NCBI GenBank assembly: GCA_012270045.1
Contig: JAAXJC010000206.1
Span: 1 to 34,051 of the forward strand
DNA from: Luminiphilus sp.
Lineage (GTDB): Bacteria > Pseudomonadota > Gammaproteobacteria > Pseudomonadales > Halieaceae
Direction of reading: 5' to 3'
Length of the DNA: 34,051 bases
Part shown: positions 1 to 7,706 of the stretch, in pieces
Numbering within the stretch: position 1 is the stretch's first letter
How the letters are laid out: each line of letters begins with the position of its first letter
Translations under genes and position numbers: made by a program
Notes under the pieces: model-generated
What the model was told of the DNA's origin: nothing
The model's database searches: none
The model's input: only the letters and a program-made list of their open reading frames with translations

Positions 1-136
1 CGACGTCCAGTACTGCAGCCTCGGGTACCGGGGCCGGTGGTTGGGCCAGGGGAGGAACGGAGGTACTTTTCACCGTTTGGTTGACGCAGCCTGTAACGAC
101 CGTCAGCAAGAAAATCAGGGCCAGGCGCAGGGTCAT
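1..136 (-). CDS. Lipoprotein, N-terminal fragment (runs off left edge)
   Basis: The minus strand opens with ATG at 136 and stays open to the window edge, giving about 45 residues that begin MTLRLALIFLLTVVTGC. This is a short lipoprotein signal peptide with a V-T-G-C lipobox (Cys17), followed by a Pro/Val/Ala-rich stretch. The ATG overlaps the TGA of the upstream polyserine lipoprotein gene (ATGA), so translation is probably coupled and the two are in one operon with the TPR/TonB-C gene. The product is expected to be lipid-anchored in the envelope. The functional domain lies outside the window, so I cannot name it. Confidence 0.7.
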   Translation of the reverse strand, partial: MTLRLALIFLLTVVTGCVNQTVKSTSVPPLAQPPAPVPEAAVLDV

Positions 137-1278
137 TGCTCAGGCACCTCCAGACCCTTGTACTTGCGGTATTCATTCCACAGCCGTTCCCTCACCTCCG
201 GGTCGGGCTCGCGCATGGCCGCCTCCCGCAGCTGGCGAGCCACCACGTCATCATCCCTGCCATCGGGGATGTCCTCCGGTGGCTTGTAAATAGCGGGGTT
301 GTCGGGGGGTGCGCCCCCTCCCTGGCTGGCGCCACCCATACCGCCGCCGGTACTGCCGCCGCCACCCATGGCAACGTCATCCTGATAGGGAGAGCGCCCG
401 CCGGTACCGGGGCCCGCGGGTTCGGGTTGCTCTCGCTGGGCACTGCGGCCAGCCCGCTCCCGTTCCAATTCCCGCTGTCGCTGTTGCTCCTCGAGAATCA
501 ATGCATCGAAATCGCTGGTGCTCTGCTCCAACTGGCCATCCAGGATGGCGACCTGCTCCGCGGTGGTCAGGGTGCCATTGGCACCGGCAATTCCTTCCAT
601 GCCGCCCTCTGCCCGGGTTCCCGGTGTGCCAGCAGGCGGGCCACCGGCTTCGTTACCCGACGCGCCGCCAGAGGAGCCACCGTCGGCCACGGACTCACCA
701 CCGCCACTGCCACCGTCGGCTTCGCCATCGGCCTCGCCTGTGTCACCGGCCTCACCGTAGCTTTCATCGAAGGTGGGTAAGGTATCCCGCATATCGGGCA
801 GTGCGTCTGAGCCCGCCATATCCCCAAACCCGGGTTCGCCCTGACCGGCATCGCTACCTTCGCCCATGGCGTCGGGACTGCCCTGGTCCCCGGGGTTTGT
901 CTGGTCGCCGGCGGCGACATCGCCCGTGGGTTGGGGAAAGTCACCCGCTGCAGGCTGGCTGCTACCCGGCGAACCCCCGGAGGGTGGCGTCGCGCCACTG
1001 CTGCCGGTGCTCGGAGAGCCGGAAGTGCTGCTGGATGAGCTCTGGCTGGAGCTGGAGCTGGAGCTGGAGCTGGACTGGCTGGAGCTGGAGCTTGACCTCG
1101 AACTGGAACTGGAGCTGGAGCTGGAACTTGAGCTGGAAGACGGTGACGAGGCACTGGGCGAGGGGGGCGTGGGTGTTGAAGGTTTTGACGGCGTGTTGGC
1201 ACTGGGACAACCCGTGAGCAGGACCACGGCGCTGGCCGCGGTGATGAGTCGCAACGCTGTCGGTATCCGTACCTTCAT
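133..1278 (-). CDS. Polyserine-tract lipoprotein of unknown function
   Basis: About 381 residues. I chose ATG at 1278 because it gives a good lipoprotein signal, MKVRIPTALRLITAASAVVL followed by L-T-G-C with the lipidated Cys at 24. The upstream in-frame ATG at 1359 would add a 27-residue polar leader and overlap the preceding gene. Residues about 47-84 are almost pure serine, broken only by one Arg and two Gln. Next comes a long Gly/Asp/Glu/Ala-rich disordered region, then a probable coiled-coil segment with a Glu/Arg/Gln-rich core (EEQQRQRELERERAG), a Gly-rich linker, and a charged C-terminal block ending near YRKYKGLEVPEQ. Polyserine is usually a flexible spacer, so the picture is an anchored protein with its C-terminus held away from the membrane. 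The gene starts about 10 nt after the TPR/TonB-C gene and overlaps the next lipoprotein by ATGA. The family is not recognised. Confidence 0.85.
   Translation of the reverse strand: MKVRIPTALRLITAASAVVLLTGCPSANTPSKPSTPTPPSPSASSPSSSSSSSSSSSSSSRSSSSSSQSSSSSSSSSSQSSSSSTSGSPSTGSSGATPPSGGSPGSSQPAAGDFPQPTGDVAAGDQTNPGDQGSPDAMGEGSDAGQGEPGFGDMAGSDALPDMRDTLPTFDESYGEAGDTGEADGEADGGSGGGESVADGGSSGGASGNEAGGPPAGTPGTRAEGGMEGIAGANGTLTTAEQVAILDGQLEQSTSDFDALILEEQQRQRELERERAGRSAQREQPEPAGPGTGGRSPYQDDVAMGGGGSTGGGMGGASQGGGAPPDNPAIYKPPEDIPDGRDDDVVARQLREAAMREPDPEVRERLWNEYRKYKGLEVPEQ
1027..1140 (-). repeat. Imperfect hexanucleotide (AGC TCC) repeat coding polyserine
   Basis: The coding strand alternates AGC and TCC serine codons, a 6-bp unit read on the plus strand as gctgga, with scattered AGT, TCA and TCG variants. 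It encodes runs of 14, 6, 10 and 5 serines separated by Arg, Gln and Gln. Because the unit is 6 bp, gain or loss of units by slippage would change linker length by two residues and keep the frame. The longest near-perfect block encodes the 10-serine run. Confidence 0.9.
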
Positions 1279-1288
1279 AAATATGGCC

Positions 1289-2794
1289 TCATCCCTCGCC
1301 GGTGGAAATTTCAAACTCGGGCTCATCCCGCACCATGACCCGCCATGCCTCCGGTTCAAAGGACCATACCAGACCCTCTACCCGCACCGGCATACCGTCA
1401 CTGAAGGGTGGCCTGAAGCGGGTGTTTTTCAGCGCCCGAACCAGCCGGCGTATGGCCTTCTCTTCTTCGACCTCAGGTTCGCGCAAGCGTTCCACATTGG
1501 TAACTCTTCCCGTATCGGTCAGGTCAAAGCCAATGACCAGGGCCCCGTCCTCCAGGGTGTCATGATCGGGCAGCGGCCGGATCTCCTCAAGTCTCGGCAA
1601 CGCCACAGGTGCTCCGAACAGCGCGTCCTTCAAAGCCGGTGCAGTGTCCTCCGGCAACTCATCAATTAAGGTCATGGCCTGACTGTAATAGATTTCAGCG
1701 TCGTTGAACTTGCCGTACCACCATGCCCAGTCGCCCAGGGCAACGGTGTCCTGTATCTGTTGCTCAGGGCCGAGTTTGTTAAGCACATTGACCTCAAGTA
1801 TTGCTTTCAGCACCGATTCGCCCCGTCGGAAGGACTGGTTGGTCATGGCTGCGGCCTGTAGATCGGAGGCACTGGAGGAGGGGTCGTAAAGATAACCGCG
1901 ATAACCGGCGAACAGGTATTGGGTGGCGATCATGCCTTCCAACGGCGCTTTCAGCTCTATGGCCTGCTCCCCATAAATATCGATGCTCTCGTTGAGCGCC
2001 ATCCGATACAGATCCCACATAATCATCAGACGTCCGGCCTGGGTCTCGGGTTCTCCGACCTCCAGCAGGAAAGCTTGCCGCTGCCATTCGGCCTGGCGAA
2101 TCAGCGCTTCGGTTGATTCGGAAGAACGGGACAGGGCCCGACGCTCTACCCGGTACAGGTAGCGCTGGCGCTCATCAACGACATCGAAATTACCCATTGC
2201 CATGTGGCTTCTGATCTCGCTGCGCAGCAGCGCCAGCTGTTCAGAGCTGTACAGTCCGGAGTTGATCCGTGACAGGTGTACACCCCGCTTCAGCACCTCG
2301 ACAGCTTCCTCATGGCGATTCAACTGCTGCAGGGTTGTCCCCAGACCCAGCAGGTGCTCCGCTATGGCGCCCGAGTAGGCGCCGCCTGACAACTCGGCTT
2401 CCCTGATGGCGTTCTGGTATTCCTCTACCAGCCTCGATTCGGCCTGGGGCGCCGGTGCTTTGGCCCGGTCCAGGTTGCTGCGCATGTCAATAACCATGGC
2501 CTCGGCGGTCTCCCGTGCCGAGGTGTCCGCTCCATCATCCTGGGGATCGTCGCCAGAATCAGGACCTGCGCTGCCGCCATCCACGGCAGCGTCAGCCACC
2601 GGGTCCGGGTTGTCGGAAGCGTCTTGCTGGCCGGCGTCATCACCTGTGGGGTCCGGCTGGGTGCCGACTGCGGGGGCTGTAACTTCCATCGGCGCCGTAT
2701 TGTCAGACCCGTCGTCAGCAAGGGCTGTCCAGCCCGTACAGGCCAGAAGGACCACGATGATCGGCCACTGGGATGGCTTGGCATGCTGCAGCAC
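1289..2794 (-). CDS. Secreted TPR protein with TonB-C-like C-terminal domain
   Basis: 501 residues. The start is GTG at 2794, preceded by a strong AGGAGG 8 nt upstream; this decides the start over an out-of-frame ATG at 2784. The N-terminus is a signal peptide (about residues 1-27, ending T-A-L-A-D). A low-complexity Asp/Ala/Pro region follows to about residue 90. Next is a helical segment resembling tetratricopeptide repeats (about 125-220, for example LGLGTTLQQLNRHEEAVEVL). Residues about 417-480 look like a TonB C-terminal / energy-transducer fold (VIGFDLTDTGRVTNVERLRE, then a Lys-Asn-Thr-Arg-Phe-Arg-Pro-Pro motif). There is no N-terminal ExbD-interacting anchor typical of true TonB, so it probably acts as a periplasmic protein-interaction module rather than an energy transducer. 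It heads the operon with two lipoproteins. Exact role unknown. Confidence 0.8.
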   Translation of the reverse strand: MLQHAKPSQWPIIVVLLACTGWTALADDGSDNTAPMEVTAPAVGTQPDPTGDDAGQQDASDNPDPVADAAVDGGSAGPDSGDDPQDDGADTSARETAEAMVIDMRSNLDRAKAPAPQAESRLVEEYQNAIREAELSGGAYSGAIAEHLLGLGTTLQQLNRHEEAVEVLKRGVHLSRINSGLYSSEQLALLRSEIRSHMAMGNFDVVDERQRYLYRVERRALSRSSESTEALIRQAEWQRQAFLLEVGEPETQAGRLMIMWDLYRMALNESIDIYGEQAIELKAPLEGMIATQYLFAGYRGYLYDPSSSASDLQAAAMTNQSFRRGESVLKAILEVNVLNKLGPEQQIQDTVALGDWAWWYGKFNDAEIYYSQAMTLIDELPEDTAPALKDALFGAPVALPRLEEIRPLPDHDTLEDGALVIGFDLTDTGRVTNVERLREPEVEEEKAIRRLVRALKNTRFRPPFSDGMPVRVEGLVWSFEPEAWRVMVRDEPEFEISTGEG

Positions 2795-2826
2795 GAACGA
2801 AGCCTCCTCTTTCCAACTGGGTTACA

Positions 2827-2888
2827 AGTATAGCCAGAGTGCGCGGCCGGGTACCCGATGGGCCGGCCGTGTCCATGACACGTATACT
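2827..2888. promoter_or_regulatory. Divergent promoter region with two TATACT boxes
   Basis: The 155-nt gap between the TPR/TonB-C gene (minus) and the thioesterase gene (plus) must hold both promoters. A TATACT occurs on the minus strand at 2832-2827 and another on the plus strand at 2883-2888. Both match the sigma-70 -10 box in 5 of 6 positions, but I see no good -35 box at 17 bp for either, so the assignment is weak. Confidence 0.3.
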
Positions 2889-2949
2889 ATGCCATACGCT
2901 CAGCAGCCCCTGCCGGAGCACCCGTTAGCCAGCTGTAGAGAGGACACCA

Positions 2950-3765
2950 GTGGGACAGTTCGAGCGCGACACGGCGGTGACCCGCCTTTCAGACCAACGC
3001 TGGCAATCTGAATTCAAGCGCGGCTGGCGCATCGGCTCGACTATGAATGGGGGCTACGTATTGGCCGTCATAGCCCGGACCCTGCGGCAGGCCCTGCCCC
3101 ATGGCGACCCCCTGTCGATAAATGCCTTTTACCTCTCACCCTGCCGGTTGGGGCCCTGTGAAATAGAGACTGAAAGCCTGCGTGAGGGCAGGGGCACCAG
3201 CTTCGGCTCCGCAAGTCTGTATCAGGAGGGGGAACTGAAAGTGCGCGCGACCGCAGCCTTCACCGACACCCACCGTCTGGTGGGAGAAAGCTGGCTTAAC
3301 GCTGCGCCCCCCGAAGCGCCCGCGTTCGCAGACACCGAGGGTATGAGCGCCGATACGCTGGAGATACATCAGAATGTTGATATCCGGCTGGTCCAGGGCG
3401 CTGAGGTCTTCGAGCACGGTGCGGCCCCGGGAACCGGGCAATTTATCGGCTGGCTGCAACACAAGGACGGAGCCCCCAGCGACACCATCGAGTTGGCGAT
3501 GTTTGCTCACATCATGCCGCCGCCGCCGTTTACCCTGTTCGGCCCCTTTGGCTGGGTGCCCACAATCGAACTGACCGTCCAGTGCCGTGCCCGTCCGGCG
3601 CCCGGCCCGGTGCTGTGCCGCATGCAGTCCCGGCACCTGACAGACTCCATCGTCGAGTCCGATGCGGATATTTGGGACGCCGATGGCCAGTTGGTTGCCC
3701 TGGCCAGGCAAACCATGAAAGTGCGGCTACCTGAGGATTGGCAGACACGCCCCGCCGCGCCCTGA
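2950..3765 (+). CDS. Acyl-CoA thioesterase family protein (TesB-like double hotdog)
   Basis: 271 residues starting at GTG 2950, with GAGAGG 6 nt upstream. The sequence fits the thioesterase-like superfamily with two fused hotdog domains. The N-terminal half contains the typical Asn-Gly-Gly-Tyr segment (TMNGGYVLAVIARTLRQ, residues 31-47) and the hotdog strand pattern around INAFYLSPCRLGPCEIETES. The C-terminal hotdog lies around residues 170-265 (GWVPTIELTVQCRARPAPGP, then the Asp-Ala-Asp-Gly-Gln-Leu-Val-Ala turn). The expected activity is hydrolysis of acyl-CoA to free acid and CoA in the cytoplasm; chain-length specificity cannot be read from sequence. The gene ends 7 nt before the stop of the convergent ggt gene, so the two 3' ends are almost abutting. 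Confidence 0.85.
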   Translation: MGQFERDTAVTRLSDQRWQSEFKRGWRIGSTMNGGYVLAVIARTLRQALPHGDPLSINAFYLSPCRLGPCEIETESLREGRGTSFGSASLYQEGELKVRATAAFTDTHRLVGESWLNAAPPEAPAFADTEGMSADTLEIHQNVDIRLVQGAEVFEHGAAPGTGQFIGWLQHKDGAPSDTIELAMFAHIMPPPPFTLFGPFGWVPTIELTVQCRARPAPGPVLCRMQSRHLTDSIVESDADIWDADGQLVALARQTMKVRLPEDWQTRPAAP

Positions 3766-3772
3766 ACCCGTC

Positions 3773-5509
3773 CTAGTGGGCGACGTAACCCCCCGGCCGG
3801 CGCAGGTCTGAATAGCCGTAGCGCCAGGGCCCTTCCAATTGTATCGAATTGGTTCTGCCCAGGGTGCGCCGGGTCGCCTCGACGTTGTGCCCCATGTCCC
3901 GCAGCAGGTTAAGCGTGTCCGGGCTAATACCCGGCTCAACCAGCACCCGATCGGGTAGCCACTGATGATGAATCCGGGGTGCTGCCGCCGCCTCGGCGAC
4001 GTTCATGTCGAAGGCCATGGCATTCAGCACGGTCTGCAGGACGGCGGTGATAATCAGCGAGCCGCCGGGGCTGCCGGTGGCCAGCCAGGGCTCACCGTCC
4101 CTGAAAATTAGTGTCGGCGTCATTGATGACAGGGGGCGTCGCCCCGGGGCGACGGAATTGTTTTCACCCTGCACCAGCCCGTAGGCATTGGCGGTGCCGG
4201 GGCGTGCCGCAAAGTCATCCATCTCATTGTTCATCAGTATGCCGGTCCCCGGAATGGTGATGTGGGAACCGAAACTGAAATTCAGGGTATAGGTATTGCT
4301 GACCACGTTGCCCTGGGCATCGGTGACCGAGTAGTGCGTGGTGTCCGGGCTCTCGGGCTTTGGCATCACCCCCGCAGCGATCTGCGAGGAGGGTGTGGCA
4401 CGTTCCGAGGTGATCAGCTTGCGGCGGGTATCGGCGTAGGGTTTGGAGATCAGCAGCGGGACCGGGGCCGTCATGCGCCCGGGGTCACCCATGTGTTCAC
4501 TGCGATCCGCATAGGCCAGCTTCATGGCTTCGATGACGTGGTGCAGATAGCGGGCGGAGTTGTGGCCCCAGTCTTCCAGGGGGTAGGGCTCCAGCAGGTT
4601 CAGCATCTGGATGATATGCACGCCCCCGGAGGAGGGGGGCGGCGCGGATACTATCGAATAATCCCGGAAGCTGCCGGTTACGGGCTCTCTTTCAACAGCC
4701 TGGTAGCCGGCGAGGTCGGCTTCGGTGATCAGCCCACCATTGGCTGCCATGTCGGCGGCGATGCGGGCGGCCGTGGGGCCGCGGTAAAAACCGTCCCGCC
4801 CATTGTCGGCTATGCGCTGTAGCGTGGCCGCAAGATCGGGCTGCTTGAAACTCCAGCCAATGGCGGGTGCCTTGCCCTCCCGCAGGAATATGCGGGCGGT
4901 TTCCGGGTTCATGGCCAGGCGTTCCTCCCGGGCGGACAGGTTCTGGTGCAGGGTGATATCCATGGTGAAGCCGTCCCGGGCCAGTTCGATGGCGGGTTGG
5001 ATCACCGTGCTCAGGGGCAGCGTGCCGTACTGGTCCAGGGCGTGTATCAGCCCCGCGACCGTGCCGGGAATCCCCGAGGACAGATGGCTGAAGTAGGCCC
5101 GGCGTTTGTCCACTTCACCTTCCCGGGTCAGGAACATATCCCTGGTGGCAGCGGCGGGAGCGGTTTCCCGGTAGTCGATAAAAATATTGCGGTCTTCCTC
5201 AGCGAGGTGAATCAGCATGAAGCCCCCGCCGCCAATGTTGCCCGCCCGGGGCAGGGTGACTGCCAGCGCAAAGCCCGTGGCGACGGCGGCATCCACCGCA
5301 TTGCCGCCCTTGGCGAGCATCGCCAGGCCCGCCTCGCTGGCCAGCCGCTCGGGACCGACCACCATGTCGCCCCGGGCCGCCGTGGGTACAAAGCGACTTC
5401 GGAAGTCGATCAGGGGTGTGTCCGGTGGCTCTGTCTCCGCGATCGAGGGGCTTGCCATCAGCGTCACAAGCAGCGTTGCAAGGGCGGCGGTTATCCATTG
5501 CTGGGGCAT
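3773..5509 (-). CDS. ggt: Gamma-glutamyltranspeptidase (glutathione hydrolase) precursor
   Basis: 578 residues, the usual length for the family. A Sec signal peptide covers about residues 1-24 (cleavage near SIA-ET), so the enzyme is periplasmic. The proenzyme cleaves itself before the nucleophile Thr of the DTTHYSV motif (Thr390) to form large and small subunits. Other family hallmarks are the substrate carboxylate-binding Arg in DYRETAP (Arg114), NIGGGGFMLIH (91-101), PGTVAGLIHALD (148-159), APPPSSGGVHIIQML (289-303) and PLSSMTPTLIF in the small subunit. It transfers or hydrolyses the gamma-glutamyl group of glutathione and related peptides, allowing salvage of Cys and Gly. It stands alone between a convergent thioesterase gene and a divergent pdxH gene. 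No key residue appears to be missing. Confidence 0.96.
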   Translation of the reverse strand: MPQQWITAALATLLVTLMASPSIAETEPPDTPLIDFRSRFVPTAARGDMVVGPERLASEAGLAMLAKGGNAVDAAVATGFALAVTLPRAGNIGGGGFMLIHLAEEDRNIFIDYRETAPAAATRDMFLTREGEVDKRRAYFSHLSSGIPGTVAGLIHALDQYGTLPLSTVIQPAIELARDGFTMDITLHQNLSAREERLAMNPETARIFLREGKAPAIGWSFKQPDLAATLQRIADNGRDGFYRGPTAARIAADMAANGGLITEADLAGYQAVEREPVTGSFRDYSIVSAPPPSSGGVHIIQMLNLLEPYPLEDWGHNSARYLHHVIEAMKLAYADRSEHMGDPGRMTAPVPLLISKPYADTRRKLITSERATPSSQIAAGVMPKPESPDTTHYSVTDAQGNVVSNTYTLNFSFGSHITIPGTGILMNNEMDDFAARPGTANAYGLVQGENNSVAPGRRPLSSMTPTLIFRDGEPWLATGSPGGSLIITAVLQTVLNAMAFDMNVAEAAAAPRIHHQWLPDRVLVEPGISPDTLNLLRDMGHNVEATRRTLGRTNSIQLEGPWRYGYSDLRRPGGYVAH

Positions 5510-5561
5510 CGTTCGTGTCCGTTATGTGGGGGGCTGAGAAATTAACGTGGAAACCCGGTGC

Positions 5562-5595
5562 TGGCCAGAGCTATCTGTTGGCCAGCGCTACTGGT
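5562..5595 (+). repeat. Imperfect tandem 17-bp direct repeat upstream of pdxH
   Basis: Two adjacent 17-bp units, TGGCCAGAGCTATCTGT (5562-5578) and TGGCCAGCGCTACTGGT (5579-5595), match at 13 of 17 positions. They lie in the divergent ggt/pdxH gap directly upstream of a TACACT -10-like box (5596-5601). The position fits an operator with two helically phased half sites, but chance duplication is equally possible. Confidence 0.4.
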
Positions 5596-5601
5596 TACAC
5601 T
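5596..5601 (+). promoter_or_regulatory. Candidate -10 box for pdxH
   Basis: TACACT ends 31 nt before the pdxH start codon. An identical box at almost the same distance precedes the parA start (7671-7676). No convincing -35 box is seen. Confidence 0.3.
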
Positions 5602-5632
5602 ACGCGCGGCTCTCAATCTGGATTCATCAGCC

Positions 5633-6268
5633 ATGAACTACGATGACCATCGGCGGGAATATGTGCTGGGCGGACTGCGCAGCGAGGCGCTGTCGGCGAC
5701 ACCCCTGGGCCTGTTCAGCCAATGGCAGCAGCAGGCCATTGATGCCGGACTGAAAGACCCGACGGCAGCAGTCCTGGCAACCCGGGAGACGTCGGGCCTG
5801 CTGTGGCAGCGTATCGTGCTGCTGAAGGGCGTCGCCGAGGACGGTTTTGTATTTTTTACCAATTACGACAGCAACAAGGCCCAGGCGCTGGCGGCGGATG
5901 ATCGAGCTTCACTGTTGTTTCCCTGGAATGAACTGGATCGGCAGGTCGCGGTGGCGGGCCAGGTCATGAAAATTAGTGCCGAGGACAGCGACGCCTATTT
6001 TTCCAGTCGACCCCGGGCCAGCCAACTGGGTGCCTGGGCATCTCGACAGAGCCGTCCGATCGAGAATCGGGAGGCGCTGGTGGCCCAGTACCGGGACATG
6101 GAGGCACGCCATGCCGACCGGGATATCCCGCGCCCGCCGCACTGGGGTGGCTATCGTCTGGTCCCGGAGCAGGTGGAATTCTGGCAGGGCGGCGAGCACC
6201 GCTTACACGACCGTTTTCGCTACCAGCGCAGCGGCGAGGGCTGGACGGTCAGTCGATTGCAGCCCTGA
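5633..6268 (+). CDS. pdxH: Pyridoxamine/pyridoxine 5'-phosphate oxidase
   Basis: 211 residues from the ATG at 5633 (MNYDDHRREYVLGGL). The longer in-frame reading from 5558 adds sequence unlike the family. PdxH is an FMN-dependent cytoplasmic homodimer that oxidises pyridoxine or pyridoxamine 5'-phosphate to pyridoxal 5'-phosphate using oxygen, the last step of de novo and salvage vitamin B6 synthesis. Supporting motifs are the FMN-binding strand VLLKGVAEDGFVFFTNYDS (about 62-80) followed by KAQ, the segment SSRPRASQLGAWASRQS (about 123-139), and the substrate-binding FWQGGEHRLHDRFRY (about 182-196). The C-terminus W-x-x-x-R-L-x-P is the typical family ending. The gene is monocistronic, convergent with cinA. 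Confidence 0.96.
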   Translation: MNYDDHRREYVLGGLRSEALSATPLGLFSQWQQQAIDAGLKDPTAAVLATRETSGLLWQRIVLLKGVAEDGFVFFTNYDSNKAQALAADDRASLLFPWNELDRQVAVAGQVMKISAEDSDAYFSSRPRASQLGAWASRQSRPIENREALVAQYRDMEARHADRDIPRPPHWGGYRLVPEQVEFWQGGEHRLHDRFRYQRSGEGWTVSRLQP

Positions 6269-6310
6269 GGGCCTCATGCCCTGGCCGGGCCTGGCAAAGA
6301 CCTGTGCAAA

Positions 6311-7582
6311 TCAAGCCTGGCGCGTGAAGTAATGGGGCAGGGGCGGCAGGTCCAATAGCTGGCGCCGGACCAGATCCAGGCCCGCTGCGGCCACTACGTT
6401 CTGGAACAGGCTGCGGGACCCAGATACCACTGCGCGGTGGGTGCGCAGGTCATCCTCGGTACCCCAGGCCAGCCACACGGTACCCACGGGTTTGTCCTCG
6501 CTGGCGCCACCCGGACCCGCGATGCCCGACACCGCCACACCGATATCGGCACCGGAGCGTGCCAGCGCCCCCCGCAGCATGGCTGCGACAACCGGTTCAC
6601 TGACAGCGCCAAAACGGTCCAGCAGTTCCGGAGAAACTCCCAGCAGGTCGCGTTTGGCGGTATTGGCATAGGTGACAAAGCCCGACCCGAAGACCCGTGA
6701 TGAGCCCGGCTCCCGGGTCATCATTGAGGCGATCAGGCCGCCGGTGCAGGACTCGGCGGTGGTCATGGTTTTGCCCTGTGCCAGCAGCAGGTCCTGCAGG
6801 CAGGCCGCCAACCGGGCATCGTCCTCCCCCAGCAGGTGATCACCCAATACCCGCTCAAGCAGCGTCACTGCCCGTTGCTGCTCGCCGAGCAGCGTCTGGG
6901 ATGCCACGCTCAATTTGAGCTCCAGCTGTGGCATCCCGGCGCGGAAGCCCAGGGCGACCTGCTCGGGCCACTCCGGGCCCAGTGCCCTGACCCGTTCTTC
7001 CACCGAGGACTCGCCGATACCAAAGGTCTGCAGGCGTTGGACATGCCGGGCGCTGCCCCCCAGCCGTGCCCCCAGGCGCGCCACCACCTCCGGTAACATC
7101 GCCGCCAGTTCGCCGGGCACACCGGGGGTGGTTAGCACCAGGCAGCCATTGATCTCCAACGCGAAGCCCAGGGCACTGCCCCGGGGGTTGTCGATGAGTT
7201 CACAGCCATCGGGCACCATGGCTTGCTTGAGATTGGCCGGGTTGGGTGCAATTCGCCTGCGAGCGCACCAGCTGTTGACGTGGGCCAGGGCCTCGGGGTG
7301 CTCCAGCAGCGCCACTCCGGCGAGCTTTGCCACCACCTCGCTGGTCAGGTCGTCCCGGGTGGGGCCCAGCCCGCCGTTGACGATCAATGCCGGGAAAGCG
7401 TTGGTGAGCCTTGCCAGGGCGGACTCAAGTCGGGTGGGGTCATCGCCCACGGTGCACTTCTCGCCGATCTCTACACCCACGTCGCCCAGTTGGGTCGCCA
7501 TCCTGGCCGAGTTGCTGTCGACGGTATCACCGGACATGAGTTCGTTGCCCGTGAGCAGCAGGGCAATCTGGGGTGTCGCCAT
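6311..7582 (-). CDS. cinA: CinA family protein (MoCF domain plus NMN deamidase PncC domain)
   Basis: 423 residues, the full-length two-domain form. Residues 1-170 are the molybdopterin-binding-like (MoCF/COG1058) domain with LLLTGNELMSGDTVDSNS and NGGLGPTRDDLTSEVV. Residues about 255-415 are the PncC-type nicotinamide-nucleotide amidase domain, with TTAESCTGGLIASMM (Ser278 in the conserved AESCTGG), YANTAKRDLLGV and VSGIAGPGGASEDKPVGTVW. The family recycles NMN to nicotinate mononucleotide in the NAD pyridine cycle; the N-terminal domain is linked to ADP-ribose pyrophosphatase activity in some members. In many proteobacteria cinA sits beside recA and pncC stands alone; here recA is not adjacent. 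The gene is divergent from parA and convergent with pdxH. Confidence 0.92.
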   Translation of the reverse strand: MATPQIALLLTGNELMSGDTVDSNSARMATQLGDVGVEIGEKCTVGDDPTRLESALARLTNAFPALIVNGGLGPTRDDLTSEVVAKLAGVALLEHPEALAHVNSWCARRRIAPNPANLKQAMVPDGCELIDNPRGSALGFALEINGCLVLTTPGVPGELAAMLPEVVARLGARLGGSARHVQRLQTFGIGESSVEERVRALGPEWPEQVALGFRAGMPQLELKLSVASQTLLGEQQRAVTLLERVLGDHLLGEDDARLAACLQDLLLAQGKTMTTAESCTGGLIASMMTREPGSSRVFGSGFVTYANTAKRDLLGVSPELLDRFGAVSEPVVAAMLRGALARSGADIGVAVSGIAGPGGASEDKPVGTVWLAWGTEDDLRTHRAVVSGSRSLFQNVVAAAGLDLVRRQLLDLPPLPHYFTRQA

Positions 7583-7670
7583 GGTGGGGTCTCCTGTACC
7601 GCCCTAGGATAGCGCGGGTACCCGGGCAAACCCAAAGCATGGCTCGCGCGTTCCCCGCGGGCAGATGGTC

Positions 7671-7676
7671 TACACT
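7671..7676 (+). promoter_or_regulatory. Candidate -10 box for the parA-like gene
   Basis: TACACT lies 30 nt upstream of the ATG at 7707, at the same box-to-start spacing as the one before pdxH. GGAGA precedes the ATG by a few bases. No clear -35 box is seen. Confidence 0.3.
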
Positions 7677-7706
7677 AACGAGATATCAGGTGGTTCCGGA
7701 GAGTTC

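Noticed and set aside
133-1359. Longer start for the polyserine lipoprotein at 1359
   Set aside because: It would place 27 polar residues before the signal peptide and overlap the upstream gene; ATG 1278 gives a proper lipoprotein signal.
866-1669. Plus-strand open frame with a long Glu-Leu repeat
   Set aside because: It is the antisense reading of the serine-codon repeat and runs across two well-supported minus-strand genes.
7665-7706. Upstream ATG at 7665 as the parA start
   Set aside because: It lies on top of the TACACT box; ATG 7707 has a ribosome binding site and gives the family N-terminus.
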